Of a stretch of 64,000 bases of DNA, positions 16,242 through 24,445 are shown in pieces. The DNA is taken from NCBI RefSeq assembly GCF_025127995.1, contig NZ_JAHLYP010000019.1:61177-125176 (forward strand), read 5' to 3'. The notes under the pieces are model-generated. The model saw nothing but the letters and a program-made list of their open reading frames with translations, made no database searches and was not told where the DNA came from. The translations under genes and the position numbers were made by a program. The stretch is from Synechococcus sp. CS-1332. GTDB lineage: Bacteria > Cyanobacteriota > Cyanobacteriia > PCC-6307 > Cyanobiaceae. Numbering within the stretch: the stretch's first letter is position 1; every line of letters starts with the position of its first letter.

Positions 16242-17644
16242 CGCTTTCCCCCGAAGCGATCGACGCCGCCGACGCCAGGCGTGACGGGAGCCTGGGCCGG
16301 GGCCAGGTGGTCGCCCTGCTGCTGGCCGCGCCACCAATGCTGCTGATGCTGCAGCCCTACCAGTGGCTCTCAGCCCTGGGCTTCCGCCTCCAGCGGGCCT
16401 GGCCCCTGGGAGATGGCGGCGGCGTCCCCGGAGGCAGCCTGCTGCTGGTGTTCGCCGGCACGGCGCTGCTGACCCTGCTGGCGAACGGCCCCCTGAAGGG
16501 CGGCCGGGGAGGCGGCCTCACCGGGGTGCAGGCCCTGCAGCTGGATCAGGTGCAGCAGGGTCCGGCCCGCTTCGCGGCCCTCGCCTCCCTGGATCTGAGG
16601 CGCCAGCTGACCCGCCTGCCGTTGCTGCTGCTCACCCATGGCGCCAGCCTGACGGTGGGCCTGGAATCCCCCTCCGCCTCCCTGGGGGCAAGCCTGCTGC
16701 TGGCGCTCCGGAACAAAGTGGCCCCCCTCAGGCGTCTGCCCCTGCCGGTGCTGCTGGCAACCGGTGCCGGAGCCGGCCTGGGTATCGCCTTCAACTCTGT
16801 CCTGCTGGGAGTCACCTACGCGATCGAGGAGCTGTGTCACCGGCGCTCGGCGGCCCTGATCAACGGCACCCTGTTGACCACAGGGCTGGGGGTGGTGATC
16901 GGGGCCGCCACGGGCCTCTGGGAGAGCACGGCCGAGGCGGCTCCCGCCCACCACGCCGGCCTCTCGCTGCTGGTGGGCGGGGGCGGCCACCTGATCGCGC
17001 CGGCCCTGCTGCTGACCCTGGGGGCCGGGTGGCTGGGAGGCGTGTTCACCGCCTGCACCGCCTGGATGGCCAGCCGCTGGAGCCTCTGGCTGTCTAGGCC
17101 GGCCGGTCCGGAGAGATCGGCCATGACCAGGCCCCTGGTCTGGGCGCTGGGGGCTGCCCTGGTGATCAGCCTGGCGGCCGTCGCCAGCGATGGCTGGAGT
17201 CTCAACGACGGCCAGCTGCTGATCCTGCGCATGGCCTATGGCGAGGATCGCCCGGGCCTCGAAGTCCTGCCGTGGCGCCTGCTGGCCTCGGTGCTGAGCA
17301 TCGCCATCGGCGCCCCCGGGGGTGTCATGCATGACGCCATGTCCCTGGGGGCCCTGCTGGCGGGACCCCTGATCGGCGATCTGCCGCCCCTGGAACGGCA
17401 GTTGCTGGTGTGGACCGGGGCAACGGCCCTGTTCAGCGGTGCCTGCCGCACGCCTCTTTTCTGCGCCCTGTTCGTGGCCCAGATCGCCGGCAATGGCGCC
17501 CTGGTGCCGATGCTGCTGCTGGTGGCTGCCCTGGCGGCGCCGATCGGTCGCTGGGTGCGGCCCGATACATGGAACGAGGTGCAGCTGGAACGCTGGCTTG
17601 TAGTTCACCGAGTGAATGAGGGTGCAGAGATGAAAGCAGGCTGA
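16229..17644 (+). CDS. Divergent ClC-type chloride channel/antiporter
   Basis: 471 residues, GTG start overlapping tolC by 13 bases. Around ten hydrophobic helices. The ClC 'GREGP' motif appears as GLESPSASLGASL, keeping the gating glutamate but not its neighbours; GTLLTTGLGVVIGAATGLW, ILRMAYGED and IGAPGGVMHDAMSLGALLAG (equivalent of the G-x-F-x-P loop, here without F-A-P) follow. Known members move chloride, fluoride or other anions. Selectivity cannot be read here. Last gene of the operon. Confidence 0.78.
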   Translation: MDPLTLSPEAIDAADARRDGSLGRGQVVALLLAAPPMLLMLQPYQWLSALGFRLQRAWPLGDGGGVPGGSLLLVFAGTALLTLLANGPLKGGRGGGLTGVQALQLDQVQQGPARFAALASLDLRRQLTRLPLLLLTHGASLTVGLESPSASLGASLLLALRNKVAPLRRLPLPVLLATGAGAGLGIAFNSVLLGVTYAIEELCHRRSAALINGTLLTTGLGVVIGAATGLWESTAEAAPAHHAGLSLLVGGGGHLIAPALLLTLGAGWLGGVFTACTAWMASRWSLWLSRPAGPERSAMTRPLVWALGAALVISLAAVASDGWSLNDGQLLILRMAYGEDRPGLEVLPWRLLASVLSIAIGAPGGVMHDAMSLGALLAGPLIGDLPPLERQLLVWTGATALFSGACRTPLFCALFVAQIAGNGALVPMLLLVAALAAPIGRWVRPDTWNEVQLERWLVVHRVNEGAEMKAG

Positions 17645-17648
17645 ACGG

Positions 17649-17660
17649 TCTTCATTCATC
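17649..17660 (+). repeat. Dispersed intergenic 12-mer, copy 2
   Basis: TCTTCATTCATC, 4 bases after the ClC stop codon. See the copies at 3717-3728 and 40333-40344 (inverted). The 5' flank (ACG) and 3' flank (rCC) also match copy 1. Confidence 0.5.
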
Positions 17661-17808
17661 ACCCTGCGTTAATCATTTTCCTGAACAGGCTGCCTAGCTG
17701 AAGAGGTCGCCAGGGAAGGAACGACACGGCGGGGTGGAAGGACTAGGATACGATTGATTGGACTTCTCTGGCTTCTGATCTATTTCCATAAACGTCTGCA
17801 TTTCCTCA

Positions 17809-18831
17809 TTGTCCAGCCATGAATCAAAGAGGGATCCATTGAAACCACCCGAAACTCCTGAGGACGAAAAGCTCCGGCTGGCCAAACTTCGTTCACTTTG
17901 CATTCTTGACACCGCCCAGGAGAGCCGTTTTGACCGTCTCACGAGGATGGCCCAACGCATCTTCAAGGTGCCGATCGTCATAATCAGCTTGGTGGATGAA
18001 GACCGGCAGTGGTTCAAATCCTGTGTGGGCCTGAATGTCTTAGAGACCCCCAGAAGCATTTCTTTTTGTGGGCATGCGATTCTGGACTCCGATGTGTTCA
18101 TCGTTGAAGATACCCTCGAAGATGATCGTTTTTGTGACAATCCGCTGGTTATCGGCGAACCCCATATTCGCTTCTACGCCGGCTGTCCCTTGATCCTTGA
18201 GCATCACAAGCTCGGGACGCTCTGCATCGCCGACCATGTGCCCCGATCCCTTGATCAGGAACAGCTCGACAACCTGAAAGACCTGGCCAGCATCGTGGTG
18301 CAGGAATTGGGGGCCATCCTCCTGGCCACCAAGGATGAGCTCACCAACCTCGAAAACAGACGCGGCTTCCTGGCCCTTGCCCAGCAGAGTCTGCAGCTCT
18401 GCACTCGCCAGGGCATTTCTGTCTCACTGCTCTCTTTGGACCTCGAGCATTTCAAGACGATTAATGACCTCCATGGACGTCAGGAGGGAGATCAGGCCCT
18501 GATCACTTTTGCCGATCTGATCAAGAATGTATGTCGGGATTCAGATGTCGTTGCCAGGCTGGGTGGGGATAAGTTCGTGGTTCTTCTGATCAATTCAACC
18601 CGAGAGCAGTCTGAGACGGTTATCGATCGAATCAGGGAAGCTCTCGAAAATCAGAACAGGTTTTCGGGGAATGATTATGCGATTGATTTCTGTTATGGAA
18701 TTACGTCCTATCAACCCGAGAGACATGAAACCATCGCAGAACTCCTTGCAGATAGCAATGCTTTGATGCACGAGATCAGGCAGCTTCGCACTCTTGCCAC
18801 CATAGGCAATGGAACTCCTGAGAGAGAGTAA
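17809..18831 (+). CDS. GAF-GGDEF signalling protein with degenerate catalytic motif
   Basis: 340 residues from a TTG start; no ATG is well placed in frame. An N-terminal GAF domain (~25-170) has the family's RLTRMAQRIFKVPIVIISLVDEDRQWFKS, here spread over two strands, and FCGHAILD, FYAGCPLIL. The GGDEF domain (~180-330) has DELTNLENRRGF and FKTINDLHGRQEGDQAL. The signature is RLGGDKF: the catalytic/metal-binding glutamate is lysine. The inhibitory RxxD site is intact (RDSD, five residues before the signature arginine-glycine block). It is probably a c-di-GMP receptor or inactive relic rather than a cyclase. Lower G+C than its surroundings. Confidence 0.9.
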   Translation: MSSHESKRDPLKPPETPEDEKLRLAKLRSLCILDTAQESRFDRLTRMAQRIFKVPIVIISLVDEDRQWFKSCVGLNVLETPRSISFCGHAILDSDVFIVEDTLEDDRFCDNPLVIGEPHIRFYAGCPLILEHHKLGTLCIADHVPRSLDQEQLDNLKDLASIVVQELGAILLATKDELTNLENRRGFLALAQQSLQLCTRQGISVSLLSLDLEHFKTINDLHGRQEGDQALITFADLIKNVCRDSDVVARLGGDKFVVLLINSTREQSETVIDRIREALENQNRFSGNDYAIDFCYGITSYQPERHETIAELLADSNALMHEIRQLRTLATIGNGTPERE

Positions 18832-19164
18832 ACCAAAGCTGACCTGACATTGGCAGGATACGAAGGCAGGGTCCAAGAAGGCACAGGTTGAGATTCGATC
18901 ACGAACCCAGGACATCCCTCCAGGGTTATGTGATCTATCAATGGCGTCGTGGTGCTGATCAATCAGCAGATGTGAAAGCAGGCCTTAACAGACCTTCTGG
19001 CGATGTTCTGGCATGTCGAACAAGCCATCTCGGCGGGCCTGGAAGACTGGCAAGATGTGATCGACGTCCGTAAGCTTCGTTATCACCAGTTCGTCCATAC
19101 CTGCCATGCACCATGCGCCTGACCGCTCGCGCGTTCGTTAGTCTCCGCAAAGATCAGGATGGCA
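18832..19164. other. Intergenic region with a possible decayed gene end
   Basis: About 330 bases between convergent signalling genes. The only protein-like piece is a 37-codon minus-strand frame at 18985-19098 (listed separately). No clear terminator hairpin. Confidence 0.4.
18985..19098 (-). pseudogene. Possible remnant of an HNH-type endonuclease
   Basis: 37 codons on the minus strand contain TDVDHILPVFQARRDGLFD followed by a spaced Q-K-V-C, resembling the D-H-I-x-P core of HNH nucleases before the C-x-x-C-H part, which is cut off by a stop. The upstream half is not in frame. Weak evidence; chance is possible. Confidence 0.22.
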
Positions 19165-21717
19165 TCATGACTTGAGAACGCTTTCAAGGATCGCCTTGAT
19201 CGACAAATCGAGTTGATGCAATTTAACGGGCTTGGCCAGATATTCGGTAGCGCCGGCCTCCATGCACTTTTCACGATCGCCCTTCATCGCCAAAGCCGTA
19301 AGCACAATGATGGGCAAGGCGGCAAGCTCAGGCTTGTCACTGGAGCGGATCACGCGCAAGACCTCAAAGCCATCCACAACCGGCATGGACATGTCGAGGA
19401 TCAGCAGACTAGGTACCTGATGGCGAAGAAAGTCGATCGCCTCCTGACCATTGCTCGCATGATTCACTTGGTATCCCTTGGCGATGAGGTAACGGGTATA
19501 GATCTGTCGGTTCACTCTGCTGTCTTCTGCCAGCAATATCTGTGGCTTATCGGTTCCAGCATTGGAATCCTGAACTGAAGCTTCGGCCTCTCTCGTCTCA
19601 GGAAGAGAATGCTTCGGTACTGACTCGGCATGGAGCTGGACCGGGAGTTGGATGCTGAAACAACTACCTTTTCCCACCGCCGATTCGAGCGCAATGTCAC
19701 CCCCATGAGCCTGAAGAATCCTCTTGACAATCGACAGGCCAAGGCCAGTGCCGGCGAATTGGCGATTCAAGCCACTCTGAACCTGCACGAAAGGCTTGAA
19801 GATCTGATGATGGTCCTTCGCATCGATGCCGATTCCTGAATCCAGCACGCTGATGTAAAGCGTGCCTTGCAGAGGGTCCGCCTGCTTCGTAGGGACCATC
19901 CTGGCCTGCAGGCGCACAGTTCCTGCTTCAGGAGTGAACTTGACAGCATTGCTGAGGAGGTTGATCAGGACTTGTCGGATCAGCCGCTGATCCAGCAGAC
20001 AGACAGATAGACCAGGCTGAATGTCCGCTGAGAGGGTGATGGATTTGGCCTGCGCCATCGGTTGAATGGTTTTGATGCAAGATCGGCACAGTGCACTGAT
20101 GGCGACTGGCTTCAGTTCGACTTCGAGCTTGCCTGCTTCGATTTTCGTGATATCCAGAACATCGTTGATAAGGTCAAGCAGATGGGCGCCACTACTCTCG
20201 ATCTCCCCCAGTGCCTGGCGTTGCATCGGAGAGATTTCACCGTAAATGTTCTCTTGCATGGACTCAGCCATGCCGAGAATCCCGTTCAGAGGCGTTCGCA
20301 GTTCATGGCTCATATTGGCCAGAAACTGATCCTTGAGTCGTGTGGAGCGTGCCAACTCCTCATTGGTTCTGAGCAGATTTGCCTCAGCCAGCTTCTTCTC
20401 TTGCAATTCCGCTTCAAGTTTCGCGAACAAGTCAGCCTGCTGTATGGCGATGCCAAGGGTCCTAACCACATGATTCACGACCGCGACATCTGCTTCGATC
20501 CAGCGTCGTGGCGCCTTGCATTGATGCACACAGAAGAGACCCCAGAGACGGGTACCGCAGATCAGGGGCACCACAAGATTCGATTGGATTCCCAACCGAT
20601 TGAGAAGATCTCGATAACATGGATCCAAAAGAGCTATGGGCACGTTATCGATGATATGATTCCGCCCATTGAGATAGCGAGCCACTTGAGCGTCGCTGAA
20701 GCACGTATCTTCAATGGAAACGGACAATAATGAAGCCGTATCTGGATGAAAGGCCTCTGCAACAAATGTACCCTGACTGCACTGGGATTCCTGATCAAAC
20801 TGATAGACGGCGACACGATCAGCCTCGAGATAGGGGAGCATCTCATTGACGGCTACCTGAAAGATTCGCTTGATCTCACCAAAAGTCGCAATCCGCTCTG
20901 TGATTCCACGCAAGATCAACTCTCTCTTCACCTGACGATCTACTTCGACAGAGTTCTGCTCTATTTTCTCTGCCATCTGATCAAAAGCCACAGAAATCTC
21001 AGCCAGCTCGTCAGATCCTGCCAAGGCGCTTCTTGCCTTGCGATCTCCGCCGCCCAAAGCCTGGCTGGCTTCGATGAGTTTCCGTATCCGAGTGGTGACA
21101 GCAGACTGGAAGAAGATCCAGATGCAGAGACCAAGAATGACAAGCAGCACATTGAAAAGAAGTGCTCTTCTCAAGGCCTGTTGAAAAGCAAGACCCCTCC
21201 CCTTGGCAAGACTGTAGTCGACAAACAAGACACCAACCCGAGATGCCCGCAGCTCATTGGGCAGAGGCTTGAGCAGAATCGGATAAACGGCGATCAGCTG
21301 GGAGCGATCGGGTGAAAGCTGAACCGTTCCCTGCAGCGTCTGACGTGTGCGAGAAAAAATCGGAACCAATGGCGCTGCAACCGTGGCCGCAACAGAACTG
21401 CCCACGCGGCTATAGTCACTGGCACGAATGACCACGTTTTTATCATTAAACAGAAGCACGCTCAGATCGTCCTGACTGGCTCCCAGTTGGCTCACCAAGG
21501 TAACGACTTGATTGCCATCCTCATCGTTGCGAAACAGATGGTCAATCATCCGCGCCGCCTGCGAGACCGAGGCCTTCAGATAGATGGCGGCACTTTGCTC
21601 AGACTTGCGATTGGAATCTCGGAGTTCCTGGAAAAAAGTGATCGCCCCAAGCAAGGCCCCGCTGAGGACGATCAAGGCTGGGATTGTGAAGCGAAGTGGT
21701 GGGGGGAATTTCTTCAT
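19165..21717 (-). CDS. Hybrid sensor histidine kinase with GAF and receiver domains
   Basis: 850 residues. Layout: membrane helix (~11-29), extracytoplasmic sensing region (~31-180), second helix (LLFNVLLVILGLCIWIFF, ~187-204), HAMP (~205-260), GAF (~275-435, FHPDTA, PLICGTRLWGLFCVHQC), short coiled coil, HisKA with FLANMSHELRTPLNG (phospho-His ~471), HATPase (NLLSNAVKFTPEAG, GTGLGLSIVKRI) and a C-terminal receiver (LLAEDSRVNRQIY, phospho-Asp in LLILDMSMPVVDG ~775, LTALAMKGD, LAKPVKLHQL). No HPt or output domain, so phosphotransfer goes elsewhere. Starts 15 bases after a binding-protein gene on the same strand. Confidence 0.93.
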   Translation of the reverse strand: MKKFPPPLRFTIPALIVLSGALLGAITFFQELRDSNRKSEQSAAIYLKASVSQAARMIDHLFRNDEDGNQVVTLVSQLGASQDDLSVLLFNDKNVVIRASDYSRVGSSVAATVAAPLVPIFSRTRQTLQGTVQLSPDRSQLIAVYPILLKPLPNELRASRVGVLFVDYSLAKGRGLAFQQALRRALLFNVLLVILGLCIWIFFQSAVTTRIRKLIEASQALGGGDRKARSALAGSDELAEISVAFDQMAEKIEQNSVEVDRQVKRELILRGITERIATFGEIKRIFQVAVNEMLPYLEADRVAVYQFDQESQCSQGTFVAEAFHPDTASLLSVSIEDTCFSDAQVARYLNGRNHIIDNVPIALLDPCYRDLLNRLGIQSNLVVPLICGTRLWGLFCVHQCKAPRRWIEADVAVVNHVVRTLGIAIQQADLFAKLEAELQEKKLAEANLLRTNEELARSTRLKDQFLANMSHELRTPLNGILGMAESMQENIYGEISPMQRQALGEIESSGAHLLDLINDVLDITKIEAGKLEVELKPVAISALCRSCIKTIQPMAQAKSITLSADIQPGLSVCLLDQRLIRQVLINLLSNAVKFTPEAGTVRLQARMVPTKQADPLQGTLYISVLDSGIGIDAKDHHQIFKPFVQVQSGLNRQFAGTGLGLSIVKRILQAHGGDIALESAVGKGSCFSIQLPVQLHAESVPKHSLPETREAEASVQDSNAGTDKPQILLAEDSRVNRQIYTRYLIAKGYQVNHASNGQEAIDFLRHQVPSLLILDMSMPVVDGFEVLRVIRSSDKPELAALPIIVLTALAMKGDREKCMEAGATEYLAKPVKLHQLDLSIKAILESVLKS

Positions 21718-21732
21718 GTCTGCATTGATGGG

Positions 21733-22725
21733 CTAGGTTCTGGCGAGTGCCCGTTCTACAAACTGGGGATTCAGAAGAGTGGCTGGATCGATATTTTTTG
21801 AAATCAGACCGTTGTTCAGCATGACCTGAATCAGCTTCTGCATGGATTCCACCAGCGCCGGGTTGCTCTGACTCAGCAACGCAACATTCTCCTTCAGTGA
21901 TGGCTGTTGCAACAGGCTGAAGGCGTCCAGCAGTTCCTCCGGCTTCACCTGGGTGCGCCTGGCCATGCGACGCGTTGCGTCCTGAGGAGTCTTTTGAAAA
22001 TAATCAAGAGCTTTGAATCTTGCCTCCACACGGGCCTGCAGATGATCGGCATTGGTAGCGATCGTTTTGGTACTTATGGCAAGAGTATCCACGATGTCAC
22101 CTGGAATCATGCTGCTGTCGAACAGACTTGTGGCTCCCGCCTTCAGCAGGTTGGTGCGCGCAGGTCCAAAGGTGACCACCGCATCGATCCTTCCATCGTT
22201 GTAGGCGGCCTGGTGATCACTCAGCTCCAATGACACCACTGTGACATCCTGGGGGGACATGTCATTGAGCTCCAGAGCCCGCGCCAGGAAAAAAGCTCCC
22301 AAGGCGGTTGACTCCATGCCAATCCGCTTCCCCTTGAGGTCCTGCAGCTTCGAAAAGCCAGGCCTGGCAAGGATGACATCGCCGCCATCGGAGAAGTCCA
22401 GGATGGCAATGATTCTGATATCTGCCTGTGTGTCTGTCAAAGCGATGACCTCATCAACGGTAAGGCCAGCGCCATCGATTTCACCATTGCGGTAGGCCCT
22501 GACCACTTCAGTCACAGAAGGATACTCAATCAGCTGGATCGGCTTGCCCTTCAGATCTCCGAGATCTTTCGCCAGGAAGAGCGTTTCATAACCCGTCCAA
22601 AGGTTGGCGCCAATCCTCAGTGGTGCTGACGACAACCCGGTGCAACTCGTGATCGCCACCGACACAGCCAGGCCGATGACGCACGGCAGCAGCCAGCCAA
22701 GCCGACGTCGCACGTTCATGGTCAT
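21733..22725 (-). CDS. NMT1/SsuA-like periplasmic binding lipoprotein
   Basis: 330 residues from the ATG at 22725; an in-frame ATG at 22818 would add 31 residues ahead of the signal peptide, which is unlikely. Signal peptide LGWLLPCVIGLAVSVAITSC ends in a lipobox cysteine. The mature part is a type 2 binding fold of the nitrate/sulfonate/taurine class: LRIGANLWTGYETLFLAKDLG, GEIDGAGLTVDEVIAL, LQDLKGKRIGMESTALGAFF, DGRIDAVVTFGPAR. No permease or ATPase gene accompanies it; its partner is the hybrid kinase, 15 bases downstream. It may therefore be a ligand sensor for that kinase rather than a transporter subunit. Confidence 0.85.
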   Translation of the reverse strand: MTMNVRRRLGWLLPCVIGLAVSVAITSCTGLSSAPLRIGANLWTGYETLFLAKDLGDLKGKPIQLIEYPSVTEVVRAYRNGEIDGAGLTVDEVIALTDTQADIRIIAILDFSDGGDVILARPGFSKLQDLKGKRIGMESTALGAFFLARALELNDMSPQDVTVVSLELSDHQAAYNDGRIDAVVTFGPARTNLLKAGATSLFDSSMIPGDIVDTLAISTKTIATNADHLQARVEARFKALDYFQKTPQDATRRMARRTQVKPEELLDAFSLLQQPSLKENVALLSQSNPALVESMQKLIQVMLNNGLISKNIDPATLLNPQFVERALART

Positions 22726-22881
22726 CCATTGGAGCCTGGTACCGGCACGCATGGCTAGCATTCTCTGCCAGCAAGGCAACGGCATATCAAGGTTCGAGGA
22801 AGACTTCATGATGGCCACCTTGCATCAGCAAGGCATCCAAAAGGGCTCATCCTTGGCCGTGTGGTTAATGCTGCAAAGGGA

Positions 22882-23073
22882 TCATTCCGGACGCGAAGAA
22901 TACCAGCGCTCGATCCTGTAGCCCAGGATCACCACCAGAACCACCAGCCAGAACCACAGTTCCGGCGGATTGGCGTTACATAGCACCACCAGCAGCATCA
23001 CCTCACTGATCAACCAGGGAAGTTCCTGACGCAGCAGGGGGTTGCGAATCTGCCACCGGCGACCTTCGCTCAT
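22882..23073 (-). CDS. Small membrane protein coupled to the HlyD gene
   Basis: 63 residues. The ATG overlaps the HlyD stop by four bases (ATGA), which fixes the start at 23073 although the frame is open further upstream. A basic N-terminus (EGRRWQIRNPLLRQELPW) precedes two hydrophobic stretches (LISEVMLLVVLC and LWFWLVVLVVILGYRI). No family recognised. Coupling suggests it works with the adaptor, for example as an inner-membrane accessory. Confidence 0.7.
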   Translation of the reverse strand: MSEGRRWQIRNPLLRQELPWLISEVMLLVVLCNANPPELWFWLVVLVVILGYRIERWYSSRPE

Positions 23074-24425
23074 GGCAACGGCCCGCTCTGGCGCAGAGAG
23101 GGGCGATCCCAGAGGCGATCCATGCGCAGCGTGCGGTAGCCGCCGGTCAGGGAGCGCAGCCCGGGGAGCACGTAGGTGATCGGCGTGCGCCATTCCACAT
23201 AGGCATGGGCGGCGATCGTGAGGCCTTCCCGCACCGGGAACACGCCGCTGCCCCCCGACAGCGTCCAGCGGTAACCATCCCGGCTGGTGGGGTCCCGCTC
23301 CAGCTCAATCTCCGTGCGCATCACCGGACCACGCTTGAGCAGGTCACGGGCCAGCTGGGGGTTGCCAATGGTGGTGGAGATGTCCTCCTCCGTGGCCGGC
23401 AGGGCCAGGACCTGGGTCACCTTGCCCACGATGCCGCCGAACCGGCCCCGCTGGTCCCAGAGGGGCACCACCTCCACCGGCAGACCCGCCGGCAGACGCC
23501 GGGCATCAGCAGGGGCGAAATAGGCCACGGCCCGCAGGATCGGCGCCCGCACGCCGGTGCTGACCGCAGCCCGACCGAGGGTGCCCAGTCGCTGTCCGGT
23601 GGCGACCGTCTGGCCCTGGATCACCTGCAGGTCCAGCACCGTGCCGTCCCGGTCGGCCAGCACCTGGCCGTCGTAGGCCAGCCGTGCCTCGGTGACCCGG
23701 ATCTGGCGGCGCATGTCGTCGATCTGGTAACGGCGCCGCAAGGCCTGGGTCTGGATGTCGAGCTTGACCTGCTCGTAGCTGGTCAGCAGCTCCTTCTCCT
23801 GGATCCTGACCGCATCGAGACTGACGCTGGTGCTGGTCAGACCCTGCTCGGCCGCCACCACCTCCGAGGCCAGGGGGGCGACCACCTCCCGCTGGCTCAG
23901 CCAGCGCAGGTTGCGCACCTTTTCCGCGTAGGTGGCCGCCAGCTCCTCATAACGGCGTCGATCCTGGCCCAGCTTGGCCAGGGAGGTGTCGACGCTGAGC
24001 TTCTCGCTGGCCAGCCGCAGGCCATCCCGGCGGTCGAGCTCCCGGTTGTCGCGCTCCAGCTGGGCCAGGTTGCCCCGTTGCTGCTGCAGCTGGCGGTCGA
24101 GCACCGGCAGATACAGCTCCATCAGCACCTGCCCCTTGCGCACGTTCTGCCCAACGGCCACTCGCAGCTTCCGCACCTGTCCGCCGGCCCGGGCATCCAG
24201 CAGGCCGGCCGTGTTGGGGTAGAGCAGCACCCCCTGCCCCATCACCTCCGTGGGCACGGGCCAGAAGAGCACCCATAAGCCGAGGGCTCCGCCCATCGCC
24301 AACAGGCAGGCCCCCACCTGGCCCCGATCACCCAGGCCCCGCCATCGGCGGCACAGGCCAGCACCCGGCCGGCGAGGCGGCGCTGCACCGGTCGGGGGAG
24401 CGGAGGTGGCCATCGCCGCCAGCAT
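23070..24425 (-). CDS. HlyD-like secretion adaptor, NHLM bacteriocin-system type
   Basis: 451 residues from the ATG at 24425, placed just after the stop of the upstream FAD gene; the frame is open further upstream but only inside that gene. One membrane helix (ACLLAMGGALGLWVLFWPVP, ~39-58), a lipoyl-like half (GGQVRKLRVAVGQNVRKGQVL), a long coiled coil (~105-250), the second half (ADRDGTVLDLQVIQGQTV) and a C-terminal barrel. The overall pattern resembles the adaptor of NHLM (Nif11/nitrile-hydratase-leader) peptide export. The matching peptidase-transporters are not in the window, so the assignment rests on resemblance. Confidence 0.75.
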   Translation of the reverse strand: MLAAMATSAPPTGAAPPRRPGAGLCRRWRGLGDRGQVGACLLAMGGALGLWVLFWPVPTEVMGQGVLLYPNTAGLLDARAGGQVRKLRVAVGQNVRKGQVLMELYLPVLDRQLQQQRGNLAQLERDNRELDRRDGLRLASEKLSVDTSLAKLGQDRRRYEELAATYAEKVRNLRWLSQREVVAPLASEVVAAEQGLTSTSVSLDAVRIQEKELLTSYEQVKLDIQTQALRRRYQIDDMRRQIRVTEARLAYDGQVLADRDGTVLDLQVIQGQTVATGQRLGTLGRAAVSTGVRAPILRAVAYFAPADARRLPAGLPVEVVPLWDQRGRFGGIVGKVTQVLALPATEEDISTTIGNPQLARDLLKRGPVMRTEIELERDPTSRDGYRWTLSGGSGVFPVREGLTIAAHAYVEWRTPITYVLPGLRSLTGGYRTLRMDRLWDRPSLRQSGPLP

Positions 24426-24445
24426 GCTGGATGGGAGCCCACCTG

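Noticed and set aside
18010..18030. tRNA T-loop-like GGTTCAAATCC
   Set aside because: It lies in the GAF coding region (QWFKSC) and no acceptor or anticodon stems surround it.
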